Source: Quillaja saponaria
Taxonomy: Eukaryota; Streptophyta; Magnoliopsida; Fabales; Quillajaceae
Reading direction: 5' to 3'
Length of the DNA: 64,000 bases
Assembly (NCBI GenBank): GCA_029379385.1
Contig: CM055606.1
Coordinates: forward strand, 3,844,001 to 3,908,000
The notes beneath the pieces are model-generated. The model worked only from the letters and a program-made list of their open reading frames with translations, was not told the origin of the DNA and ran no database searches. Shown here one piece after another: positions 1-12,270 of this stretch. The first letter of the stretch is position 1; the number at the start of each line of letters is the position of its first letter. Made by a program: the position numbers and the translations under genes.

Positions 1-290
1 AATTGTGAGATATACCAACATAAGAAAATTGATTAATTCTCAGATTTATTAGTCATAGTACCGTATATGCACCAGGTAACACGTGGCATTCCAAGTCAAG
101 TAACAAAATTTATAGTCAACTAGACACGTGGCGCGATGTCACTAGCCACAAAATATTATGTATATGGTTGTATTATTCCCGAAGATAGTTTTTACATTAC
201 TCAATTTATATTTTAGATTATAATTCTGCTCTGACTTTGGCATCAGAGTGTCTCTAGGAACAACCTGATCACTCAATTTTTTTATTGTAA
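1..290 (+). repeat. Decayed LTR remnant (Ty3/gypsy)
   Basis: Non-coding DNA in front of a gag remnant. It has two CACGTG boxes (80-85 and 125-130), a TATA-like stretch near 157, and a downstream tail with a 'ggcatcagagtgtctctagga' type motif that recurs in a related form at about 14,239-14,262. The position before gag and the similarity to the 14.2-kb block suggest the 3' half of a 5' LTR. Its left end lies outside the window, and no clean TG/CA end or primer-binding site was found. Confidence 0.5.
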
Positions 291-394
291 ATGCTTGCAC
301 GATCGATGAGTTGACCATCATATAACCACGCTAGCCTAGTCAGATGTCTTTGTTAATAGCTTCGCATCCTTTATGTTCCTTCATGGGATGCCAG

Positions 395-1130
395 GCCAGG
401 TGATGTGCCTAGCATTTTCTTTGGCCTTGAAAGATATAGCTCGGAGATGGTTCACTCGACTCTTAGTTTGGTCAATCTCCAATTTTGACCAATTGGCATC
501 ATCCTTTAAAAGTCACTTTATGACTAACAAAAAACAACAGAAAAATGTCTAGAACTTTTTGACAATTAAGTAGGGTGAGGGAGAGTCGTTAAAGGAATCC
601 ATTGCCAGGTTCAATATTGGCATCCTAGAGGTAGGGTATGTTAACCCCTAGGTCGTGATGACAATCTTGAAAATCGGTCTAAGGAGTTCACAGTTAGATA
701 CGAGCTTAATAAGAGAACCCCTACCACGATGAAGACTACGTTGCGAATGGCAAAAAAGTATATCAATGCTGACGAAGCATTAAAGGGTTTAGCAGATCAG
801 TTCCAGTATCAAAGCAAGCGAAGACATTCCCTTGATACCTGCCCAACCTTTCGATGCCATGATCCCCTGAAGTGATAGAAGGCTTGGAACACCTCTGAGA
901 CCGAGATATGAAAGCTATAAGGCTCTAGACAAGCCCTAATATGTGATACTTATAACCATAAAGCAAAAAGATTATGTTAGTTGGCTGCAAGCACAAAAAG
1001 GAAAGGTTTTTAAAGGGGGATGACAGTAAATGTTGTGAATTCCACGAGGACAATTGGCACACCACCGATGAATGTGTCAGGCAATTGGCACACCACCGAT
1101 GAATGTTTGACACTAAAAGAAGAAATTAAG
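395..1130 (+). pseudogene. Gag remnant, Ty3/gypsy Tat-type
   Basis: Translation of about 395-620 gives a retrotransposon-gag core (ALKDIARRWFTRL, then SNFDQLASSFKSHF, then GESLKESIARFN), interrupted by stops. About 1,020-1,110 encodes a zinc-knuckle-like stretch (CEFH...HTTDEC) in which 25 bp (1051-1075) are repeated at 1082-1106. The structural Gag protein would have packaged retrotransposon RNA. Many stops and frameshifts show the copy is old and dead. The assignment rests on motif recognition only. Confidence 0.65.
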
Positions 1131-1469
1131 ACCTTGATATAATCCAGTTATCTCAAGGAGCACACCCAAGAGTCAAAAGGAATATGAGATCAAGTTGGGG
1201 ATGAAGAAGGCATGAGAGGGAGAAGAGGTCAGGGAGAATATCAAAACCTAGGAAGGATGACCGTTAAACTGGGCGGGAAAAGTGGGACCCCACCTTTAAG
1301 ACCATATACACCATATCAGATGGTTTAGAAACAGGTGGGATATCCACAAATGCAAGGAAAAGGTATGCCAAACTCCCAATTATGATAGTAAAACTTAGGA
1401 AATGAAGCAAAAAGATTACAGCGAGCGAAAGTATAACATTCACTAGTGATGATTTAAGCCTGGTGAAGA

Positions 1470-1800
1470 CCCCCCACATAGATGCCCTAGTTATTTCTAC
1501 TAATATAGGGGGTTTCATGTGCGAATGATAATGTTAGATAATGGGAGTTTCGCAAACGTGATATACTTAAAATGTTTGAGCAGATGAGGATTTCCAAGGA
1601 CAAATTCAAACCATCTAAGGTGATCTTGGTATATTTCAATAGGGAGCCAGTCCTAGTAGAGGGAGTGATAGAGCTGTAAGTCATATTAGAAGACAGAGAC
1701 AGGAGAATGGTTGACAATGAATTTTTGTGTGGTCAATTTGAACTTTGCATACAATGTAATATTGGGTAGATCATTCTTAAGCGAGACTCAAGTCATCCCA
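1470..1800 (+). pseudogene. Retroelement aspartic protease remnant
   Basis: The frame around 1,520-1,580 reads MIMLDNGSFANVIYLKC, resembling the catalytic stretch of gypsy proteases (usually D-T/S-G-S), with asparagine where the second catalytic-motif residue is expected. It lies between the gag remnant and the RT remnant, as in gypsy pol. It is broken by stops. Confidence 0.5.
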
Positions 1801-2189
1801 TCAACTTGGTATGTGTGTATGAAATTTCTATCCCCGAGAGGTGTAAGAACAATAAAAGGGAATCAGAAAACAGAACATTAATGTTATATGTTATGCTGTG
1901 GCATAAACATGTAGAGGTTCTCTTTACGAATGACCCCAAAGATCCAAGCTCAAGAAAGATACCAACAATTCAAGAGGAAATGAAGGATATCAACAAAGTC
2001 AGCCATGTCCAATTGTTTAAGGACGACATGTCCAAGGTCGTATCAGTATGTACAAAAATTGACTCCTATATTAGAGAGAAGTCGATTACATCTCTAAGGA
2101 TCAACTGTTCAACATTCACATGGAAGGCGAAGGATATGCCTAGAATTAACATCGAAGTGATATGCCACTATTGAAACATAGATCGGACA

Positions 2190-2780
2190 TTGAAGCCTGC
2201 AAGGCAAAAGAAACAAAACTTTGCACCGAATAGACAACATGTCATTACTAATGAGGTGAATAAGTTGCTCGACGCTAGATTTATCAAGAAGGTTTACTAT
2301 CCAGGCTGGTTAGTTTATGTGGTCTTGGTGATAAAGCAAAATGAGAAGTTGAGAATGTTCAACTTCACATATTTAAACAAAGCTTACCCAAATGATAGTT
2401 TCCCGCTCATAAGGAATGAATTGTTAAGTTTCATGGATGCTTATTCGGGTTACAACCAAATACAAATGGGGAAGAATGATCAAGAAATAATGTCTTTCAT
2501 AACAGAGATAGGTCTTTATTGTTATAAGGTTATGGCATTCGATCTAAAGAATGCTGGGGCGACCTACTAATGACTGGCAAACAAGATTTTTAAAGATCAG
2601 GTTGGAAAGGATATGGAGGTATATGTAGATGACATATTGGTGAAGAGTACGATTGTGGACAGCCATGTGAAAGACCTTATAAAAGTATTTGGTGTCCTGA
2701 ACAAGCACAATATGAAGTTGAACCCCGCATAAGTGCACATTTGGAGTCTCATCCGGGAAATTTATGGGACACATCATCAT
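2190..2780 (+). pseudogene. Reverse transcriptase remnant, Tat-type gypsy
   Basis: An open stretch (2190-2570) carries recognisable RT blocks: FAPNRQ, NEVNKLLDARFIKKV, YPGWLVYVVLV, LRMFNFTYLNKAYPNDSFPL, LSFMDAYSGYNQIQM and YCYKVMAFDLKNAGATY. After a stop at 2568-2570 the catalytic YVDDILVKS motif follows at about 2,618-2,650. Short in-frame deletions remove residues after the LRM block and before LLSFMDAYSG. The block spacing and wording match the Tat/Ogre side of Ty3/gypsy. The copy is non-functional. Confidence 0.8.
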
Positions 2781-2799
2781 AACTAGGGGAACAAAGGCT

Positions 2800-3830
2800 A
2801 ACCCAAAAAAATATATAAGCGATTATCGATATGGAAAGTCCAAAGAATGTGAAAGATGTTCAGTGATTGTTTGGTCGAGTCACGGTCCTACTTTGATTCA
2901 TGTCTAATCAGCCAATCAGAGTTTTTCTTTCTTTGGCACATTGAAGAAGTCTCTTGAATAAATGGATGAGTGTGATAAATATTTTAAAGAACTAAAGATT
3001 TATCTCTCCAAGGGTCCCCATCCTAGGAAAACCAATTCTTGGGTGAAGTACAGATTTTATATTTGGGCATATTAGAAGTGGTAATCAGTTTAGTCTTGGT
3101 GAAGGAAGATCAGAGGGAATAACAAACAAGTTACTATGTTAGCTGTATCTTGCAGGGACTTGAAATTAGATATCCACACATTGAAAAAATGGCATAATAT
3201 GTGATAATTTTTGTCCGAAAATTACAACCATACTTCAAGGTGCATACTATTGAAGTCTAGACAAGCCAGCTATTAAGAAAGGTAGTACACTAACTAGATA
3301 CTTTAAGCGGGTTGGTACAATGGTCAGTAGAGTTGGGAGAATATTTGATATCCATTATACACCATGCAGAACTATAAAAGTTCAAGTATTGGCAAATTTT
3401 GTGGTAGAGTGTACAAAACAAGTTGAAGGGGTAAATGAGAATACATTCCCACCTGCCTGACTGCACTACTCAATCGAAGTGCATGGAGCCTGCATGTTGA
3501 TGGGTCTTGTAACAAGTCAGACAATAGGGTAGGAGTTATATTAGAGAGTCCTAAGGGCATTGCACGCTGAAACTAGATTTCCAATTTCCAATCACATGTC
3601 TAAAATTGGTAAGTAAGATAGGGATCCTATAGCTCAAGGTGATAGTGATTCACAGCTAATGGTCAACCAAATTTGTAGTGAGTATTCTGTTAAGAAGGCA
3701 ATCATGGCTCAATACTGGCAAAAGGAAAGGACTTTGTAGGCCAATTCGTCAGAATCATTGTGGATTTGATACCCCAACAAGAGAATTTCAAAGCAAATGC
3801 CCTATCTTGTTTAGTAGGTACAAATGATTA
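2800..3830 (+). pseudogene. RNase H region remnant of the gypsy pol
   Basis: Downstream of RT, about 3,485-3,562 reads WSLHVDGSCNKSDNRVGVIL and then ESPKGI, the start of the plant-type (archaeal-like) RNase H carried by Tat-lineage elements. The flanking 2,800-3,470 is the RT-RNase H connection, full of stops. No intact reading frame remains. Confidence 0.6.
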
Positions 3831-4059
3831 AGCAAAACAAACTGCAATTTTCACTGAAGTATTGACAAGACCGGGATATGAACAACAAAAAGTAATGACA
3901 AATGAAGTTTTCACCCATTTTTAATGACGGGATGCACTACCAGAGGATAATGGGAAGCCAGGATTATGCAAAGGCGTTCTACCATGTATACATTAGTGGA
4001 TGGACAATTGTATTGTCGATTAGTCACTGTGTCATATCTCAAAAGTTTATCCCAGTCTA

Positions 4060-4790
4060 AGTGAGCGTACATCTTGGAGGAAGTGCACCTAAAGGTATGC
4101 GGATCACATATTGGAGCTCAGACCTTCTCCAAAAAAATATTACAGGTGGGCTATTATTAGCCAAACATGCTAAAGGATTCAGAAGACTATGTCAAGAAGT
4201 GCGATAGTTGCCAACGATCTGCTCTAATATCTAAAAAACCAGCCATCTGACTCTTCACTATCTTTAGTCTATTGCATTTTACAATGTGGGGGTTAGATAA
4301 TTTAGGACCCTTCCCAGTAAGAAAGAATAAGAAATAGAAAAAGTTCTTATTGTGATGGTCAACTACTTCACCAAGTGGGTTAAGGCAGAGCCAACAAACA
4401 CAATCATTTCGAAAATGGTGGAAAAATTCCTATGGAAGAATTTAGCATGCCGTTTCGGCATACCAATGGTCATCATCGCAGACCCTGGGAAGCAATTTGA
4501 TTAGAAGGCTACTAGAAATTAGTGTAGGAAGTTGGGATAGATATCAGGTTCTCGTCTATGGGCTACCTATAAAGCAACGAACAAGCTGAAAACACAAACA
4601 AGACAATCATAGAAGGATTGACGAAAAAGCCTGACTGGGAAAAAATGGACTAGGAAGAGAAGCTACAGCAGGTATTGTGGTTAATCAAAACAACTCCTAA
4701 GGCTTCAACCGAAGAAACCCCATTCAGTTTGTTTTATGGGAACGAGTATCCCAGTCAATATTGGTCTCTCATCATTACATACGAAATAGT
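4060..4790 (+). pseudogene. Integrase remnant of the gypsy pol
   Basis: The frame at about 4,350-4,500 reads VNYFTKWVKAEPTNTIISK and, a little downstream, CRFGIPMVIIADPGKQFD: the integrase core with its DDE neighbourhood (the usual D-N-G-x-QF is here D-P-G-x-QF). This completes a gag-PR-RT-RH-IN order on the + strand. Numerous stops and frameshifts are present. Confidence 0.7.
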
Positions 4791-5049
4791 TTAATGATCT
4801 AAACAATGAAAAATGTCTGAGATACAACATTGATCTGATTGACGAAGTGCGAACAGAGCAAGAATCAAGATAGCAAGGTACAGGCAGAAAACTGCATAGT
4901 ACTTCAATGCTCAAGTTAAAGAACGTCTTCCAAATGCTGACTAAGCAAATAAACAAATAGCTTTTCAGTTGTACAGTTCTTGGGAGGAGCGACATCCAAT
5001 ATGTTCTTCTCAGGACTACAAAGGTCCAGGTAAAATAACCCGACTCTGA

Positions 5050-5640
5050 GGAGAGGCATAAGCAACTATTCAGCTCTCATTGTTTATCAAACGAGAACCC
5101 TTAGATACTAGATCGCTAAAAGCACCAGGTTTTCACTCAACCCAAATAGAGAGCCCAAAGAGATGAAGCGTAGCTAAAATGCTAACAGCCACACTGGAGG
5201 AAAAAAATTGGCTAAACAGCCAACGACTTGACAAAAAGCAAGCATGGGATAAAAAGCCAACGCTTGGACAAAAGGCATTTCAGCAAGCAAATTACTAGCA
5301 AAGTCAACTAGAAAGCTAATGCCTTGATAAAAAATATCTTAGCAAACAAATTGTGAACAAGATAGGCTAAATGCCGACATCTTGATTATAGGGATCTTGA
5401 CAAGTAAGTTACAAACTCAATGAAAACAAAATGGTAAAGCATGTCATAAAAATTTGCAACATAGCTTACAGGCCCCCATATGGGAAACACCCAAAAATAC
5501 ACCATACATACGCAATACATAAAATACCTAACCTACACGAGAATCGCCAATCGTAACAAAAAATGGAGAAAAGCACTACCATACAAAACTCCAATAGGAG
5601 GATGCAAAGTATAAAAATACAAGCCCAATCAAACAACACA
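5050..5640 (+). repeat. 3' untranslated part of the first gypsy element
   Basis: No coding frame is recognised. The stretch at about 5,180-5,460 holds degenerate repeats of a unit around 'gcca-acg-cttg(g/a)aca-aa', spaced roughly 50-60 bp. It lies between the integrase remnant and an antisense ORF remnant, where Tat-type elements carry long non-coding DNA. Confidence 0.4.
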
Positions 5641-6050
5641 TCAAAACAACTATGAGAGCTATTAGCTCTCTTCATCTTCCCCCGGGTACTTCATATGATC
5701 CACCGGAAAGCTCGGGTACTTGGCCTTATACTTGTTGCGAAGATTCACCCACGCTCTCTCATAATAGTTTTGGGTTCATCCATCAGATCATCTCGATATT
5801 CTTAGGACGTCTTATATGATGTGATGGAATCCTGACCTGTAGTGGCCAAGGCGGCCTTAGAAGTAGCTAAAACGGTCTTAACTTCTTTTAGCTTTGCTTT
5901 AACCTTCTTCTCGGTCAACTTTGTCTTCTCCCCAGCTACAACCACTTTTCTTTCTAACTACTGCAAGTCGATCCGCATGTTTTTTGTTGTAAGTAAGGGA
6001 GTCTTGCATCCGTGTATATGGACTTACGATCCAATAACTATCCTGTTTTA
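5640..6050 (-). pseudogene. C-terminal remnant of an antisense extra ORF of a Tat-type element
   Basis: Read on the - strand, about 5,830-5,960 gives a lysine/glutamate/leucine-rich coiled-coil stretch (KLTEKKVKAKLKEVKTVL), and about 5,650-5,740 gives KYPSFPVDHMKYPGEDEES-like sequence ending in an acidic tail. This resembles the 3' part of the antisense ORF found between integrase and 3' LTR in Tat/Grande-type retrotransposons; a longer relative lies at 7.74-9.25 kb. Frame breaks are present. Confidence 0.45.
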
Positions 6051-6129
6051 AAAAGGAAAAAGGAAAAAAGAAAAAGAAGAGAAGGATAAATGAAAGATAC
6101 ATGTGGTTGAATATATTACTAGATAAGCA

Positions 6130-7240
6130 CAAAGTGAAATACAATCTTAAATACCTAGATGACCGAGTTCATTCCATTCATGAGTGCAGTCTCAGGCGAG
6201 GCATAGCTTATTTGGTCCCAATCACTGGGAAGTATGATACCCCATAGTAGGGTGTATGGAGCAGAAGGAAGATCAACCATAACATTTCCGTTTGAGCATC
6301 TCAAGATGTCCCATGGCTTGACCAATGGCAAAGAAAATCTTAAGGATAGGTTATTACTGGCCAACCATTCAAAAAGACGCCAAGGCATAGGTACGAAAGT
6401 GTGACAATTGTCAGAGATCGGCCAAGATGCCAAGAAAACCATCAAACACCCCTACACTTAAAAGCCCTTGGTCTTTCGCTGTTTGGGGATTGCACATCCT
6501 TGGACCTTTCCCCGTGGACAAAAACAGGAAGTCAAAGAAGTTCCCATTTGTAATGTGACTATTTCACTAAGTGGGCCAAGGCCGAGGTGACGACCTCTAT
6601 CTCTGCCAAGGCTATCGAAAATTTTGTGGAAAAACATTATTTGTAGATTTGGGATATTGCGCGACTAACCATGGAAAGCAGTTCGACTGTCGACCAACCA
6701 GAGATTGGTGTTCTGAATTAGGTATCGACTTGCATTTTTCCTTAGTAGCATACCTTCAAACCAACAGTAAGGCGGCTGCCATAAACAAGGTGTTATTGGA
6801 TAGGCTTATAAAGAAGGTTGACATGAATAAGTTAGATTAGAAGGAGCAGCTTCAGCAAGTTCCATGGTCCTATGGCATAACTATGAAAGTCGCCACAGGA
6901 TAAAAACTGTTCAAATTAGTGTATGGCACAAAAGCAATTATACCAGGGTAAGTGAGCATATCCGTCCCCCCGAGCCAAATCCTTTTCAAAACAAGATAAT
7001 GAGTCAGAGTTGAAAACAAACCTAAATCTGTTAGAAGAGGATAGGGACAAGGCACTCCTCAGATAGGTCGTCCACCAAAACACGACCAGGTTTTTCAATA
7101 ACAAAGTTAAATAGAGGCCCCTGCGATTGGGCGATCTCGTGCTTAGACAGGTTAAATATACAGTTCCATAGTAATTGACAGGTCGCTATGCAAACCTATA
7201 AAGTAAAAATGATAAGGTTCAATCGGTAGATCTTTGCTTG
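6130..7240 (+). pseudogene. Second integrase fragment, Ty3/gypsy
   Basis: A second copy of the integrase core: about 6,560-6,640 reads DYFTKWAKAEVTTSISAKAIENF-like sequence in broken frames, followed by a part resembling the integrase C-terminal domain (6,780-7,200). It repeats the domain already seen at 4.06-4.79 kb, so it belongs to a second, truncated element. Its gag, PR and RT are absent from the window. Confidence 0.6.
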
Positions 7241-7739
7241 ATAGGGAGCCTTCCACCTCACGGTGCTAGCATGCAAGACTGTATGCTATAATTCTACTAC
7301 TTGAGCCACCCTCGAGTTGATATAGAGGGAGTTTAATACACTTAAAGGTGTCCTCACCTATGGACCTTAAAGGTCGAATTCCCATGCCAACAAGGTGACG
7401 TCTTGAGAAGTAAGCCCTCATATATGATAAACGCCAAAGGTGCGAAAACTCACGACTCAACCTCGTGGAACCTGAAGGCCCTATATGGGTCAGGAAAAAG
7501 AAAAAACAAAACAAACAAGCAGGGTGAAACTCACAAAGAGCTCACCTCAACAATATTGACACATCACAACAGCCACGCAGAGAAATAAATGAAATAATAA
7601 GATATGCCACATAGCTGTATAAAAGGAACAAGAGCATTCTATTCATGCAAAAAATATTACAATGTTGCTCTCATCATAAAGAATACTTGTACATATGATA
7701 TTAGAAATAAAAAATAAAAATTTACAAGGTTCACCAGGT

Positions 7740-9245
7740 CCCCCTATCATCTTGGCCTTCATCAACCACCTCCTTCTTAACGTCATCGACCTCCTCCTTA
7801 TCATTTGCTTCCATAGCCTTCCTTAGAGCGGCCATCTCCTCTGCCATGTCCTCCCCAAACCACTTGGCCTTAGAGATGTTGCTCTTTCAACCATTCCTTG
7901 CAGTCCACCCAGCCGTTCCCATAGAGCTCGCAGTCATGATAATAAATCATTCTGCAACATTCTACAGAGTTCTTGAATACCTCCACATCATTCTTTGCAC
8001 CCTCCTAGGCGTGCTGAAGCTCTTGAAGCAAGACAGTAATCTTGGCTGCTTGTTGGGCCTGTTGCAGATTTCGCTGCTTGTTGGGCCTGGGTAAGCTCTC
8101 CTGTCAGAGGGTACACTTCGGCATCTTGAGCTTTGCACTAGGTCGGCCAGGACTCGACCTCTTGACAGAGCCTCTTAACCTCATCCCTCAGTCCTTTGAA
8201 CTGCTACAGAGTAGCTCGCTCATCCTCCTCGGCCTTCTCAGCCTTACTCAACTTGGCTTTCTCCTATATCGTCCCAATCAGCTTGTTAGAGGAATACTTG
8301 GCATCCTCTTGGGCCTTCTTCAGTTTGGTGTATAAGGAAGCTTGGTACTAAATGCTCTACAAGTCATGGAAAAGCGATAAGTAAGTAAATCAAAAATGAG
8401 CCCGGAAAAATTCATAAGGTAACAAGCTCGCCTTACCTGAACCCCAGCGATGAGACTAGTAATGAAAAAATTATCTAGTGGGAGATCATCCATGAAAGCC
8501 GCATTCATAGGAAGGGTGGTCCCTCGAGTGATGGCATAAGCAGTGCCCTAGATGTCACTAAAGCTCACCTGCTCCCCTGTCCCGAGGAAGACGTGGGCAG
8601 GCACCTTAGGTAAGGGGAACTCATCAGGACTGGTCGGTTTGGGTGCCTCCACAAAAAAGGAGCTGGGTTTCCAATCTTTCTTGTTGTTCGGTTATCTGTG
8701 ATACAGCTTATGGCATGTTAAGAAGTATATCCACCCTCCTACTAAGTTCTTGATGTAATGCAGATCCCTAAAAAACATCAAGGAAGAGCAAATCGCTAGC
8801 TTGCGTCACACATTGATGAACGAGGTCAAGAACCTCTAGCTATTGGGGGCTACCTAGGTAGGACAGACATCGCATGCATTCAAAACCTTAAAGACAAATG
8901 GATGGATGGGGTACTTCACCCCAACCCAGATGTATTCCTCATAAAAGCAGAAAAGGTTAGGAGCAGAATGATGAGGACGAGTCACCGAGACGGTTGCCTT
9001 GTGAATTTCAACCCCAACTAGTTCAAAATATAATCTTTGATAGGTCACGAACTTCTCATCTATTATAACATCATGGATTTCCCCCACCACTGCAATGTTG
9101 ATCTAAGGCCAGAAGGAAGCCACGTCTTTGTCAAAATCTTCCTATCAGGCGAGAAGCGTGATATGGCAGTCTCCTCATCTTTAGAGACATTGCCACCTTA
9201 AGAGCCCGAGATGGATGTGCTAGAGTCCGTCCACTCAAGCTAAAG
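7740..9245 (-). pseudogene. Antisense ORF remnant of Tat-type element ('putative gypsy type transposon' domain)
   Basis: On the - strand, 8,854-9,090 is open and includes LFCFYEEYIWVGVKYPIHPF and then VFKVLNACDVCPT, which resembles the domain called 'Putative gypsy type transposon' (Transposase_28) in plant retroelements. The next part (8,600-8,850) continues this domain through stops. About 7,750-8,400 is rich in Glu, Lys, Leu and Ala codons in the - strand frames, as expected for the long coiled-coil that follows. The location, between an integrase fragment and an LTR remnant and antisense to pol, matches the extra ORF of Tat/Grande-type elements. Its function is unknown. Frameshifts and stops make it non-functional. 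Confidence 0.55.
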
Positions 9246-9894
9246 CGCCTAGGTGGAGACATATTTCCCTTGACCATGACAATAAGTAGGCTTAGCGCCA
9301 CTTTCTACTAAAGTACCATTCACCGAGCAAAGGGTACTTACGAGGTCAAGAGGGGAGCAGAAAGAGACCCATTAACACCCGACATAATAAAGAACTTTAA
9401 GGAAAAACTTGAAGGATTTGCTAAGTGAAGAAGGTCGTACCTAATTGTTTGAAGTTTGGAAAGTGAAGGCAAATCTCCCAAATACCGAGCTGTTGAAACA
9501 CAAAATGAAAAGCTTCCCTATGAATTTCAAAAAGTGAAATGAGCAGAACGAAGGAGAAGGCTTTATATAGGATCCTCAATCCCGCCTCATAATGTCTACC
9601 CTACACAATTTCAAGATGTGGCAAAGAACTGCTAGGAGTGGGCAATTCAACCAACAAGTGACCAAACTCGACCTAAAAGGTGAAAAGCCTCGTGATGACC
9701 AATAGGGGCAAGAGACCTGATTTAAATGATTGACTATCCTCAAGGCCTAACCTAAAAATGGGTGACCAAAACCAAGGCTCGTCCACTATTGTTGTTTGTA
9801 AGCCGCCACACTTCCTCTGCACTCTAGTTCACGTGTCCTGAGGAGACTTCGTACAAACCCCCTCAACGAGTTTCAAGGCTTCCTTTTTCAAGGG

Positions 9895-10250
9895 TTGACA
9901 TTAGTATAGTTACTTTTCAGCCAATGAGAACGTGACACGTGGAGACGAGGGTAACCTAGGACCATGAATAGTTCAGGTACCCCAATTCCAATAGGTATAA
10001 CCCCTCCTATAAATGTACCTTAGTCTTTTACATAGAGGTTTTATGTTTTTACTAAAGAAAAAGAGCTCTAAACTATTACTGAACACCAGAACTAACTTGA
10101 TTTTTGGAGTGTCTTGGGAGTTTACCCTGGACCCAACTCCCATCCTGGTTTTCTACAAGAATCACATTCTAAGAGAGTCAAATCGCCAAGTCGTTCGAAG
10201 TCAAGGTCCACCAAACATTAGAAGACAATTCCAACATTAACAATTTTTAA
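9895..10250 (+). repeat. LTR remnant with promoter motifs
   Basis: Contains CACGTG at 9936-9941, a TATA box at 10008-10015 and a downstream 'ttggagtgtcttgggag' tail like the U5 part of plant gypsy LTRs. It follows the antisense-ORF remnant, as a 3' LTR should. Boundaries are approximate; no paired target duplication was found. Confidence 0.5.
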
Positions 10251-12000
10251 CAATCAATTATGTGACCTATTTCATTAAAGGCTTACTCGTTTGAATAGTT
10301 TACTAATCATTGATCATACTTTGTGTTTGATTGAGAGAATCATTTTCATGATTTGTGGAGGAACTCTAAACATCCCTGCTAAATAATCAAACCAACTGCG
10401 TGAGGAAAGCTTAATGCATGTGATGCATGACCCTAAATTTCCAAACATGTATAGCCCTGATTGTTTCCAAGATACAAAACATCTAATATTCGACACAATA
10501 GCACCAAGTTATGGTCAAAGATAGGTCAATGCACCAAATTCACACATTAGCACCAAGTTATAGTTTCCAAGATAAGTTAATGCACATGCAAAACTTACTT
10601 AAAGGTATGGTTAGATTGTCACCCTAGGCAACCTTGATGACTCCATCATCGAACAGCTTGGGAGGATAGGGCAAGGTAATGCTTGATGTCAAACTTCGAT
10701 TTTACCCCAGGATGTTTTGACAACTCGTGCAGAATTTTGTTCAACCTATTCCTATTGTTGCTCTATAAGCTCGAGAGACTACCTCATAGAAGGGTTAATC
10801 TTGCCCTATTCATTTTTCAACTCGCTAGGGCCCAAGCTATGAATAAAAAAATAACAAGGTTTTCACCCTTTATTGTTATCAGGGAAGGCATAGAAAAAGA
10901 AGAACTTCGAAGAAAATAAAACCAACCCTGCATAGTTTTCACCAAAAACAAATGTCAAAATACCAACAACGAAGATTTCCACTCGAGCTTGTGGCATAAG
11001 GTAATGAACACAATCACAAATCAAGTCCTATTGGGAGTCAGTTGTGCAGGGAACACCCCGAATGCATTGCAAACCTTCACAAAGAACAGGTGGAAGGGGA
11101 ACCTCAGCCCCCCCTTCAGTTGTTCCTCTTAAATGCACCACCTTTCCAAAGCAGAGTTGTATAATTTTATCCTGTCTGGCCATTTCAAGCGCGCCCATAA
11201 TTGGGTAGTTTAAAGTATTGGTCCTCAATCTGGGTTAATTTTTGGACACTCAATCTATAAACAACATCATATACTGTCTTTACATTATTATAAAGGGCAA
11301 AATACAGATCCTCTTCATCTAAGTCCTCCTAATTATCCACATAAAACCTAGGGCTAACCCCCTGACTCTCACTACTCCTCCTAACAACCAAATTGGTTTT
11401 TCATTTTAATCCTCAACCCCCGTTTTCTCGTCAACCTCACTTCGAGTAAAAACCTTATGAGCAATTTTTACTTTGTGAGTTTTTCGTTACAATTGTATAA
11501 TTACTTAAAGAGGCAGAAGAAGTAGAATAGTAGGACTAAGATCGAGCCAAACGATTTGAGTGGTTTGGAATCAAACCTGTCTGAATACATGGAAAAGAAA
11601 AGAAATGAGAAAGGATAATACAAGTTGGAAATTTGTACCTACAATAAATAGACACAACTTGGATAGAAGTTTTCACCTAGCCTTGAAATTATAACAGAGA
11701 GCCATAGTACCTACGTATACCTTTGAAACATAGGTATACCTTCGAGTTTCATTTTGGGCAAAGCCCAGCTAAGTTTTCTTGCAAACGTACAAGTTATAAG
11801 TTTTTCCAACGTTTATATACTATTTTCAACCACCTTGATCCACTTAACCAACTACAGAATGGCATGTGGCACTATAACCGACCCGAAAGGTAAACGATCT
11901 TTGGCCCAACACTCTTTCTACTAAACAAAAAAAAAAAATCAATAGCTAAGTTATCAACTCGAGTGCTAGAACCTCGAGCTCGTTTTTATGGGTGACTAGT
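10250..12000. other. Intergenic or decayed repeat DNA, no gene recognised
   Basis: Open frames here (for example 10,683-10,919 + and 11,028-11,228 -) are short, resemble no family I know, and show no exon structure. The composition is like the neighbouring retroelement debris. Confidence 0.5.
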
Positions 12001-12270
12001 GTTAGTAAGGATCACCCCTCAACCAATCCCCTCACACATGTCCTAGGCCACATGAATAATAATTTCACTATCACACGACACGTGAAAATCAACTATTGGA
12101 AAAGTACATCTATAAATAGCACTTAAAAGGCACATTTCTAACGCAATGCATTTATTACTTTCACTTATTTTCTCTCTCTATAAAAGCTCTGACTTCATAT
12201 TCAGAAGATTTTCGATAAAAACCCATACCTCTGACCTCGCCCTTTTGCAGGTTAGCATTACACTAAGCTG
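12000..12270 (+). repeat. LTR remnant with G-box and TATA
   Basis: CACGTG at 12079-12084 and TATAAATA at 12111-12118 are 32 bp apart, followed by a pyrimidine-rich leader. The same arrangement recurs at 14.1 kb. I read it as an LTR promoter remnant; the ends are not defined. Confidence 0.45.
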
